From the NCBI GenBank assembly GCA_021802585.1, contig JAJZRQ010000007.1, positions 1 to 63,356 on the forward strand: DNA of 63,356 bases, read 5' to 3'. The position numbers were made by a program, and so were the translations under genes. This document shows positions 41,907 to 48,772 of this stretch, one piece after another (position 1 is the first letter of the stretch; each line of letters starts with the position of its first letter). Below the pieces are notes generated by a model. That model was not told the DNA's origin. It ran no database searches and saw only the letters and a program-made list of their open reading frames with translations. The DNA is from Chloroflexota bacterium (GTDB taxonomy: Bacteria > Chloroflexota > Limnocylindria > Limnocylindrales > CSP1-4).

Positions 41907-42070
41907 GCGGCGCCTTCGGGGCAGGGTGCAATCCCCGACCGGTGGTAGCGCCCCCAGGGGCGAGCCCACGAGCGCACGTCGCCCGCGCGACGGCGCAGAC
42001 CCGAGCGCGATCGCCCGCGATCGCGACAGCGGGGCCGACGGTCACAGTCCGGATGGAAGAAGGCCGCCGC
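41907..42070 (+). promoter_or_regulatory. FMN riboswitch (RFN element)
   Basis: The FMN aptamer is nearly canonical. The 5' P1 strand GCGGCGCCTTC runs into CGGGGCAGGGTGCAATCCCC and GACCGGTGGT. Then come GAGCCCACGAGCG, a variable stem, GGGGCCGACGGTCACAGTC, and CGGATGGAAGAAGG leading into the 3' P1 strand GCCGC. FMN binding normally shuts off flavin synthesis or import genes. The expression platform is probably translational: a 6-bp stem TGTCGC/GCGACA (42097-42122) precedes the GGGAGG and GTG of ribY, and there is no T-run. It sits between permease and binding-protein genes rather than before the operon. Confidence 0.93.
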
Positions 42071-42135
42071 GCGTCCCCGGACGTGCGAGCGTGTCGTGTC
42101 GCCCCGGAGCCGAGCTGCGACAACGGGAGGCACGC

Positions 42136-43251
42136 GTGACCACTTCGACGACCCCCTGGCCCGCCGCGCGGCGGCGCCCCCGCCACGGCCGGCTGGGCCT
42201 GCTCCTCGGCGCGATCGCAATCCTCGGCGCCGCGTGCGGCGGGGGCGCGTCCCCGACGCCGGTTCCGACCGCATCACCCGGCGGCACGCCGGCCTCGCCG
42301 ACTCCGTCCGCCTCGCCCGCCCCCACTCCCGCGGCCGTCCGGCTCACGATCGGGCTCGGCTACATCCCAAGCGTCCAGTTCGCGCCGTTCTACCTCGCCG
42401 ACCAGGCCGGCTACTACCGCGACGCCGGCCTCGAGGTGAGCTTCGAGAACAAGATCGACCCCGAGCTCGTCACGCTCGTCGGGCAGGGCGCGATCGACGT
42501 CGGGATGGCCGACGGGACGAGCGTCATCCCGGCGGTGAGCCAGGGGATCCCCGTCCGCTACGTGTTCAGCGTCTACGCGACGTTCCCGAGCATCGTCTTC
42601 GCCAAGGCCTCGTCGGGGATCTCCGGGCCCGCCGACCTGCGGGGGAAGAAGATCGGGATCCCGGGCAAGTACGGGTCGTCCTGGATCCAGCTCCAGGCGC
42701 TCCTCGCCGGGGTCGGGATGACGACGAACGACGTCGACGTCGTGACGTTCCCGGACTACGGCCAGCTCGCCGCGCTCGAGAAGGGCGTCGTGGACGCCGC
42801 GACGGGCTTCGTGAACAACGAGCCGGTCCAGCTGGAGCTCGCGGGGACGCCCGTCGTCGTCCTCGCCCTCCCGGCCGACGCCCAGCTCCCCGGGAACGGC
42901 CTCATCGTCGGGCAGGCCGCCCTCGACGGCCCGAAGGCCGACGCGATCCGCTCCTTCGTCGCGGCGACGCGCCGGGCGATGGAGGAGATCACCGCCGACC
43001 CGCAGAAGGGCCTCGACGCGGCGATCGCCCGGATCCCCGAGCTGGCGGGCGACCGCCCGATGCAGCTCGCGGTGCTCCAGGCCACGATCGCGACGTGGCA
43101 GAGCGCGTACACGCGAGCCCACGGGACGGGCGCCGTCGACCCGGCCGAGTGGGAGCGCTCGATCGCGTTCATGAGCGGACTCCCCGACTCGCCCGTGGCG
43201 AAGCCCGTCAGTGCCGCCGACTGCATCGACGCGACGTTCGCGGCCCCGTAG
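42136..43251 (+). CDS. ribY: Riboflavin-type ABC transporter substrate-binding lipoprotein (NMT1/THI5-like)
   Basis: 371 residues. It has lipobox AIAILGAACGG, then a Pro/Ser/Thr linker, and an NMT1/THI5-like fold: IGLGYIPSVQFAPFYLADQA, GYYRDAGLEVSFENK, GAIDVGMADGTSVIPAVSQG, DLRGKKIGIPGKYGSSWIQL, TGFVNNEPVQLEL. The family binds thiamine precursors, sulfonates or riboflavin. The upstream FMN riboswitch selects riboflavin (or a flavin), as reported for RibXY systems in Chloroflexus relatives. GTG start with GGGAGG. Confidence 0.88.
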   Translation: MTTSTTPWPAARRRPRHGRLGLLLGAIAILGAACGGGASPTPVPTASPGGTPASPTPSASPAPTPAAVRLTIGLGYIPSVQFAPFYLADQAGYYRDAGLEVSFENKIDPELVTLVGQGAIDVGMADGTSVIPAVSQGIPVRYVFSVYATFPSIVFAKASSGISGPADLRGKKIGIPGKYGSSWIQLQALLAGVGMTTNDVDVVTFPDYGQLAALEKGVVDAATGFVNNEPVQLELAGTPVVVLALPADAQLPGNGLIVGQAALDGPKADAIRSFVAATRRAMEEITADPQKGLDAAIARIPELAGDRPMQLAVLQATIATWQSAYTRAHGTGAVDPAEWERSIAFMSGLPDSPVAKPVSAADCIDATFAAP

Positions 43252-43380
43252 GACGCCGGGTCCGAGCGGCCCGACGGGCGGTTGGCGCTCCGCGAGCTGC
43301 CAGCGGGAGGGCGCCCGGGAATCGCGAGGCCGACGCGGGCGCCCGGGGGCGTCCGCGCCGGCCGTGGGAGCGGGGCGCGG

Positions 43381-43944
43381 CTAGGCGGACGCGGCGCCGA
43401 CCGGCTCCGCGGCGGCGACGGGAGCGACCTCGTCGGCCGCCACCTCGAGCTCGATCGCGACGTCGTCGGAGACGAGCCACCCGCCCGCCTCGAGCCCGAC
43501 GTTCCACGTCAGGCCCCAGTCGGAGCGCCGGATCTTCGTCGTGGCCTCGAAGCCGGCGTGGCGGCGCCCGTCCATCCCCTTGACGATCCCGAGGGCCTCG
43601 GTGTCGAGGACGACCGGGCGGGTCACGCCGCGGACCGTGAGGTCACCGGTGATCGCCCAGCGGTCGCCGCGGCGCTCGATCGAGGTGCTCCGGAAGGCGA
43701 GCGTCGGGTACGTCTCGGCGTCGAGGAAGTCGGCCGAGCGGAGGTGGTTGTCGCGCGGCTCCATCCCCGTCGCGACGGTCGCGGCGGGGATCGTCACCTC
43801 GACCGAGGACCGCGCCGGGTCGGCCTCGTCGTAGGCGATCGTGCCGCCGACGCTGGTGAAGATGCCGCGCACCTTCGTGATCATCATGTGCTTGGCGGTG
43901 AAGCTCACGACCGTGTGGGCCGGATCGAGCTGCCATGTGCTCAT
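43381..43944 (-). CDS. YceI family protein
   Basis: A 187-residue lipocalin-like isoprenoid-binding protein: TWQLDPAHTVVSFTAKHMMI, TKVRGIFTSVGGTI, LRSADFLDAETYPTLAFRST, GDLTVRGVTRPVVLD and WGLTWNVGLEAGG. It lacks a signal peptide, so it is cytoplasmic, unlike E. coli YceI. It is transcribed divergently from a MarR regulator across overlapping dyads and is probably repressed by it. Confidence 0.93.
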   Translation of the reverse strand: MSTWQLDPAHTVVSFTAKHMMITKVRGIFTSVGGTIAYDEADPARSSVEVTIPAATVATGMEPRDNHLRSADFLDAETYPTLAFRSTSIERRGDRWAITGDLTVRGVTRPVVLDTEALGIVKGMDGRRHAGFEATTKIRRSDWGLTWNVGLEAGGWLVSDDVAIELEVAADEVAPVAAAEPVGAASA

Positions 43945-44009
43945 CGGGGGTCCCTGCTCCTGTGCGTGTCGCGGAGTCCTGCGCCGCCACAGCGGCCGGC
44001 TCTCGGTAG

Positions 44010-44050
44010 TTGACGGTGCAACTATATCGCGCCATAGTTGCACGTGCAAC
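44010..44050. promoter_or_regulatory. Overlapping divergent promoters with MarR-type operators
   Basis: GTGCAACTAT (44016-44025) and ATAGTTGCAC (44034-44043) form perfect 10-base arms with an 8-base spacer. GTTGCACGTGCAAC (44037-44050) is a second perfect 14-base palindrome sharing a half-site. On the minus strand TTGCAC-17-TATAGT (44049-44021) is a strong promoter for yceI. On the plus strand TTGACG-17-CATAGT (44010-44038) serves the regulator. Both are covered by the operators. Confidence 0.75.
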
Positions 44051-44110
44051 AACCCCTTCGCGCGGGCGCTATCATCCGGATCGGCGAACCCCGCACGGAC
44101 CTGGAGACCG

Positions 44111-44677
44111 ATGACCGAGACCACGACGCGTCCCCGCGACGAGGCGCGGCCGGCCGCGGCCGCGACCCACGTGGCCGCGCCTCGCCCGGACGATCCGCGC
44201 CTGCGCGCATGGGTCGCCTTCCTGCGGGCCCACGCGGCGGTGAGCCGCCGCCTCGAGGCCGAGCTCGCTGCGGAGCGCGGGCTGTCCCTCGCCGAGTACG
44301 ACGCGCTCGTCCAGCTCGCGGTCGCCGACGACCGGCGGCTCCGGATGAGCGAGCTCGCCGACCGGGTCGTCCTCTCGCGGAGCGGCATCTCCCGGCTCGT
44401 CGACCGGCTCGTCGCCGACGGGCTCGTCACCCGCCGTGCCTGCCCGAACGACGCGCGGGGCTCGTGGGCGGAGCTGACCCCGGCCGGCATCGACCGCCTC
44501 CGCGATGCCGCCCCCGTCCACCTCCGGGGCGTGGAGGCCCACTTCCTCGCCCACATCGCCGAGGGGGACCGCGACGCCCTGGCGCGCTCCCTGGAGGCCG
44601 TCCTCGCCGGCCTCGCGGCGGCCGCCGACGAGCTGCCGCCGGCGTGCACCACGGTCGCCGAGGCCCTCGAGCCCTGA
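44111..44677 (+). CDS. MarR-family transcriptional regulator
   Basis: 188 residues. An N-terminal Ala/Pro-rich arm precedes a winged helix: AERGLSLAEYDALVQLAVAD, RMSELADRVVLSRSGISRLV, DRLVADGLVTRRACPNDARG (wing with the conserved DxRG) and AELTPAGIDRL. It is divergent from yceI with shared operator dyads, so mutual control and autoregulation are likely. The ligand may be a phenolic or isoprenoid compound; this is inference. Confidence 0.92.
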   Translation: MTETTTRPRDEARPAAAATHVAAPRPDDPRLRAWVAFLRAHAAVSRRLEAELAAERGLSLAEYDALVQLAVADDRRLRMSELADRVVLSRSGISRLVDRLVADGLVTRRACPNDARGSWAELTPAGIDRLRDAAPVHLRGVEAHFLAHIAEGDRDALARSLEAVLAGLAAAADELPPACTTVAEALEP

Positions 44678-45435
44678 CCCGACCCGCGGGCACCCTCCGG
44701 ACCGGGACGAGCGGGTTCGCCTATCCGGCCTGGGCGCCCGCGTTCTACCCGCCGGGCACGCGCCCCGCGGACCTCCTCTCGGCCTACGGCGCCCGCCTCT
44801 CCGCGGTCGAGCTCAGCGCGACGTTCTACCGCCACCCGACCGCCGCCCAGGTCGCCGCGTGGGCGGGGCGCGTCCCGCCATCGTTCCGGTTCGCCGTCAA
44901 GCTGCTCCGCAGCGGCTCCCTCCGCGCGTTCGCGACGGATCCGGCAGGCACCGTCCCCTGGCTCGCGGCGCCGCTCGCCGCGTTTGGCGACCGGCTCGGC
45001 GTCGCGCTCTTCCGGATCCCCGGCGACCGGCCCCGCGACGACGCCCGCCTGACCGGCCTCCTCGCCGCGTGGCCGCCGGGGGTCCCGCTCGCCGTCGAGG
45101 CCCAGGATCCCTCGTGGCAGGTCGACGAGACGCACGCGCGGCTCCGCGGGGCCGGCGCTGTCCTCGTCGTCACCGAGACGGACGAGGCGCCGGAGCCGCC
45201 GCTCACGCTCACCGGCCCGTTCGTCTACCTCCGCCTCCGGCGGACGCTCTACGGGACGGCCGACCTCGACGCCTGGGCGGCCCGCCTCGAGCCGTTCCTC
45301 GCAGACGGCCGTGACGCGTTCGTCTTCTTCAGGCACGATGAGCGCGGCACGAGCGCGCGGCACGCGCTGGACCTCGCCGCGCGGCTGCCGCAGTTCGCCC
45401 CGGCGGAGGCGCACGGGCGGGGAGGCGCGCGATGA
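44644..45435 (+). CDS. DUF72 family protein
   Basis: A 263-residue TIM-barrel-like DUF72 protein: RTGTSGFAYPAWAPAFYPPG, LSAVELSATFYRHPTAAQVA, FRFAVKLLRSG, VPLAVEAQDPSW, YLRLRRTLYG and AFVFFRHDERGTSARHAL. The start is uncertain: GTG 44644 overlaps marR by 34 bases, and CTG 44674, overlapping its TGA, would match the homology start better. The function is unknown. It overlaps the next gene by four bases. Confidence 0.85.
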   Translation: MHHGRRGPRALTRPAGTLRTGTSGFAYPAWAPAFYPPGTRPADLLSAYGARLSAVELSATFYRHPTAAQVAAWAGRVPPSFRFAVKLLRSGSLRAFATDPAGTVPWLAAPLAAFGDRLGVALFRIPGDRPRDDARLTGLLAAWPPGVPLAVEAQDPSWQVDETHARLRGAGAVLVVTETDEAPEPPLTLTGPFVYLRLRRTLYGTADLDAWAARLEPFLADGRDAFVFFRHDERGTSARHALDLAARLPQFAPAEAHGRGGAR

Positions 45436-46454
45436 CGGAGCGAGTCCGGATCGGGCTCGTCGGGGCCGGCGGGATCGCCCGGGCGCGGCACGTCCCGGGG
45501 TTCCGGGCACTCCCCGGCGTCGAGCTCGCGGGCGTCGTGAACCGGAGCCCGGCGTCCACCGAGCGGGCCGCAGCCGAGCTCGGGATCCCCCGACGGTATC
45601 CGTCGTGGGAGGCGCTCGTCGCGGACCCCGCGATCGACGCCGTCGTCGTCGCGGCATGGCCGTACCTCCACGCCCCGGTCGCGATCGCGGCGCTCGGGGC
45701 CGGCAAGCACGTCCTCGTGGAGGGCCGGATGGCGATGGACGCCGGCGAGGCCCGGGCGATGCTCGCCGCATCCGCCGCCCGCCCCGACCGCGTCGCGATG
45801 CTCGTGCCGGCACCGTTCGGCTTCGCCGACGCGACGATCCGGCGGCTGCTCGCCGAGGGGATGCTCGGTGAGTTGCGGGTCGGGCGGGCCGCCTGGGCCG
45901 GGGGCATCGCCCCGACCGGGCGGGACCAGTGGCGGCGGGAGCGCCGCCACTCCGGCAACAACGTCATGACCCTCGGGATCCTCTACGAGACCGTCGCCCG
46001 CTGGCTCGGGCATGCGACGGCCGTGGGCGCCTCGCTCCGGACCTTCGCGACGACGCAGCCCGGCCCCGACGGGGAGCCCGTCGTGGCGGACATCCCGGAC
46101 GTCGCCGTCGTCGTCGCCTCGTTCCCCGGTGACGTCGTCGTCACGTTCGAGGTCGCCGGCTACGGGCGGCCCGACCCGGTGAACGGGGCGACGCTCGTCG
46201 GCACCGGCGGCGTCCTGCGGGCCGACTTCGCCGGCTCGCGCCTCGAATTCGCCGCGGCCGGGGCACCGGGGTTCGCCGAGGTGGAGGTCCCGGCGGGCGA
46301 GCGCTGGAGCTGGCGGGTCGAGGCCGAGTTCGTCGGCGCGATCCGGGGCGAGGAGCCGGTCCGCCTCACCGACTTCGCCACGGGCGTCCGGTACATGGCC
46401 TTCACCGACGCGGTCCACGAGGCGGCCCGGACGGGCTGCCAGGTCGCCCTCTGA
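45432..46454 (+). CDS. Gfo/Idh/MocA family oxidoreductase
   Basis: 340 residues. An N-terminal NAD(P)-binding fold IGLVGAGGIARARHVPGF is followed by DAVVVAAWPYLHAPVAIAAL and GKHVLVEGRMAMDAGEARAM, in which the usual EKP motif has become EGR, so the catalytic Lys is replaced. The C-terminal beta-sheet domain has GTGGVLRADFAGSRLEF. Loss of the EKP Lys makes an ordinary sugar dehydrogenase less certain. ATG overlaps the DUF72 stop. Confidence 0.85.
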   Translation: MTERVRIGLVGAGGIARARHVPGFRALPGVELAGVVNRSPASTERAAAELGIPRRYPSWEALVADPAIDAVVVAAWPYLHAPVAIAALGAGKHVLVEGRMAMDAGEARAMLAASAARPDRVAMLVPAPFGFADATIRRLLAEGMLGELRVGRAAWAGGIAPTGRDQWRRERRHSGNNVMTLGILYETVARWLGHATAVGASLRTFATTQPGPDGEPVVADIPDVAVVVASFPGDVVVTFEVAGYGRPDPVNGATLVGTGGVLRADFAGSRLEFAAAGAPGFAEVEVPAGERWSWRVEAEFVGAIRGEEPVRLTDFATGVRYMAFTDAVHEAARTGCQVAL

Positions 46455-46466
46455 GCGGGCGCGGCG

Positions 46467-47786
46467 ATGAGCACCCTCCCCCCGCAGCGTCGCGGCCGCG
46501 TGCCGCGCGGGCCGGGCCCAGCGGTCGCCGTCGCGGCCGCGGTCGTCGCCCTCGGCGCGGCCGCCTGCGGCATCGGACCCTCGCCGGCCGGGGAGACGCC
46601 GCCCGCCCTGACGCCGACGCCGGCGAGGACGCAGGCCGGCCTCCCCTCCCCCGCCCCGCCGACCCCGGCCCCCGCGTCGCCGTCCGTCCCGCCGGCCCCG
46701 GCCGTCCCCCTCGGCTCGATCGGGCTCGACGTCGTCGTCGAGGGCCTCGACGCTCCGCTCTGGGCGAGCGGCGCCGGCGACGGGAGCGGCCGCCTGTTCG
46801 TCCTGGAGCAGGCGGGGCGGATCCGCGCCGTGCGCGACGGCGCGCTCGTCCCCGAGCCGTACATCGACCTCGGCGGGGAGATCGCCTCGGGCGGGGAGCG
46901 CGGGCTCCTCGGCCTCGCCTTCTCGCCCACGTTCGCCCGGGACGGGCTCCTCTACGTCGACTACACGGACCGCGACGGGAACACCGTCGTCAGCGAGCTC
47001 CGCGCGCCCGACCCGGCGGCCGACCGGGCCGACCCCGCGAGCGAGCGCGTCGTGCTCCGGATCGACCAGCCGTACCCGAACCACAACGGCGGGGCCCTCG
47101 CGTTCGGGCCGGACGGGCTCCTCTGGATCGCGACCGGCGACGGCGGCTCCGCCGGTGACCCACAGGGCAACGGCCAGCGCCTCGACACCCTCCTCGGGAA
47201 GCTCCTCCGGATCGACCCGCGGCCCGCCGACGGCAGGCCGTACCGCATCCCCGCCGACAACCCGTTCGTGGGGCGGGCGGGCGCTCGTGCCGAGATCTGG
47301 GCGTCCGGCCTTCGCAACCCCTGGCGGTTCTCATTCGACCGGGCGACCGGCGACCTCTGGATCGGCGACGTCGGCCAGGGCACGATGGAGGAGGTCGACC
47401 GCTGGCCGGCCGGCTCGCCGGCGGGCCCGGACTTCGGATGGAACCGGATGGAGGGGACGCTCTGCTTCTCCCCGGCGACGGGCTGCGCGACGGCGGGCCT
47501 CGTCCTCCCCGTCGCCGTGTACCGTCACGACGAGGGCTGTGCCGTCACCGGCGGGTACGTCTACCGCGGGACCGCCCTCCCCGGGCTCGCCGGGACGTAC
47601 CTCTACGCCGACTACTGCTCGGGGACGATCTGGGGCCTCGACGCGGCGGCCGCGACCCCGGCCCCGCGCGTCCTGCGGCCGGCCGACCTCCGGATCGCGT
47701 CGTTCGGCGAGGGGGACGACGGCGAGCTCTACATCGTCGACCTCGCGGGGGGCCGCGTCCTGCGGGTCGTCGCGCCCGCCACCTGA
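46467..47786 (+). CDS. PQQ-dependent sugar dehydrogenase-like lipoprotein
   Basis: 439 residues. It has a lipobox (LGAAACG), a long Pro/Thr/Ala linker to about residue 85, then the six-bladed propeller of soluble glucose/sorbosone dehydrogenases (Yli1/HHIP family): GRLFVLEQAGRIRAVRDG, GERGLLGLAFSP, YPNHNGGALAFGPDGLLWIA, TGDGGSAGDPQGN, ASGLRNPWRFSFD, DVGQGTMEEVD and VTGGYVYRG. It probably oxidises an aldose outside the membrane using PQQ. Substrate unknown. It follows the Gfo/Idh gene by 12 bases. Confidence 0.9.
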   Translation: MSTLPPQRRGRVPRGPGPAVAVAAAVVALGAAACGIGPSPAGETPPALTPTPARTQAGLPSPAPPTPAPASPSVPPAPAVPLGSIGLDVVVEGLDAPLWASGAGDGSGRLFVLEQAGRIRAVRDGALVPEPYIDLGGEIASGGERGLLGLAFSPTFARDGLLYVDYTDRDGNTVVSELRAPDPAADRADPASERVVLRIDQPYPNHNGGALAFGPDGLLWIATGDGGSAGDPQGNGQRLDTLLGKLLRIDPRPADGRPYRIPADNPFVGRAGARAEIWASGLRNPWRFSFDRATGDLWIGDVGQGTMEEVDRWPAGSPAGPDFGWNRMEGTLCFSPATGCATAGLVLPVAVYRHDEGCAVTGGYVYRGTALPGLAGTYLYADYCSGTIWGLDAAAATPAPRVLRPADLRIASFGEGDDGELYIVDLAGGRVLRVVAPAT

Positions 47787-47861
47787 GGGCGGCGCGGGGC
47801 CCGTCGCGCGGCGCGGGGGCCCCGCCGAGGCGTGTCCCCGGGCGCGGGAGCCGGCCGCCGG

Positions 47862-48623
47862 CTACCCGATGAGGTAGACGACGCTGACGGACACGGAGAT
47901 CTCCGACGTGCCGGGAAGGATCGGGGTCGCGACGTCGGCGGCGCGGGCGCCTTCGTAGGCGACGGGCCACGGCGCCGGCGACGACTGCTCGCTGATCGAC
48001 GCGACGCCGACGATCGTCACGCCGGCCGCCCGGGCGAGAGCGTCGGCCTTCGCCCGGGCCTGGTCCATCGCCTGGGTCCGGGCCTGGGCCTCGGCCACGG
48101 TCGGGTCGTCGACGCGGAACGTGACGCCGTCGAGCGTCGAGCCGCCGCCCGCGAGGGCTCCGTCGACTGCGTCGGCGAGGCGCTCGAGGTCGCGGACCGT
48201 GGCGACGACGCCGTTCCGCATCTCGTATCCCGTGATCTTCGGCGCGGCGCCCGGCGTCGAGCTGTCGTAGATCGGCGACAGGGAGAGGGTCGTCGTCCGG
48301 ATGTCCTTCTCCGCCACGCCGGCCGAGCGGAGGGCGGCGACGACGCCGGCCATCGCGACGGCGGCGGCGTCGCGGGCGTCGCGGACCTTCGCCCGCTGGA
48401 CCACGACGCCGACGTGGAGGTCGGCGATGTCCGGGGCGAGCGTGACGGTGCCGGTGCCGGCGACGCTGATCGTCCGATCGGGCTCGGTCGGATCCTGCGC
48501 CCGCGCGGCGCGCGGGGCGAGCGCCGGCCCGAGGACGACCGCGAGGGCGAGGCCGGCGACCAAGCCGGCGGCGAGCCAGCCGGGGCGTGACCCGGCGGCG
48601 ATGATGGTGCGGGGGGCGGTCAT
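47862..48623 (-). CDS. SIMPL domain (DUF541) exported protein
   Basis: 253 residues with a signal peptide (AGLVAGLALAVVLGPALAP). A SIMPL domain follows: RTISVAGTGTVTLAPDIADL, GVVVQRAKVRDARDAAAVAM, LSLSPIYD, ITGYEMRNGVVATVRDLERL and FRVDDPTVAEAQAR. Exported SIMPL proteins are poorly understood envelope proteins. GGGAGCC lies upstream of the ATG. Confidence 0.9.
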   Translation of the reverse strand: MTAPRTIIAAGSRPGWLAAGLVAGLALAVVLGPALAPRAARAQDPTEPDRTISVAGTGTVTLAPDIADLHVGVVVQRAKVRDARDAAAVAMAGVVAALRSAGVAEKDIRTTTLSLSPIYDSSTPGAAPKITGYEMRNGVVATVRDLERLADAVDGALAGGGSTLDGVTFRVDDPTVAEAQARTQAMDQARAKADALARAAGVTIVGVASISEQSSPAPWPVAYEGARAADVATPILPGTSEISVSVSVVYLIG

Positions 48624-48772
48624 GGGGGAGGCTCCCTCGTGGCTCTCGTCTCATCGGCGGCCCGCGGGCGACGGCCCCGCGGCCGCGACCCGGGCGGGCC
48701 GGGCCGACCTGCCCCCGAAGACGTCGCCCGCCGGGCGCGAGTTCCCGCGCGGACCCGGCCGGGCGCGACGGC

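Noticed and set aside
41876-42135. TPP riboswitch, expected for an NMT1/THI5-like binding protein
   Set aside because: The conserved segments match the FMN (RFN) element, not the TPP core (no CUGAGA or ACCUGA-type boxes).
47787-47861. Rho-independent terminator between convergent genes
   Set aside because: GC-rich inverted arms can be drawn, but pairing is ambiguous and no T-run is present on either strand.
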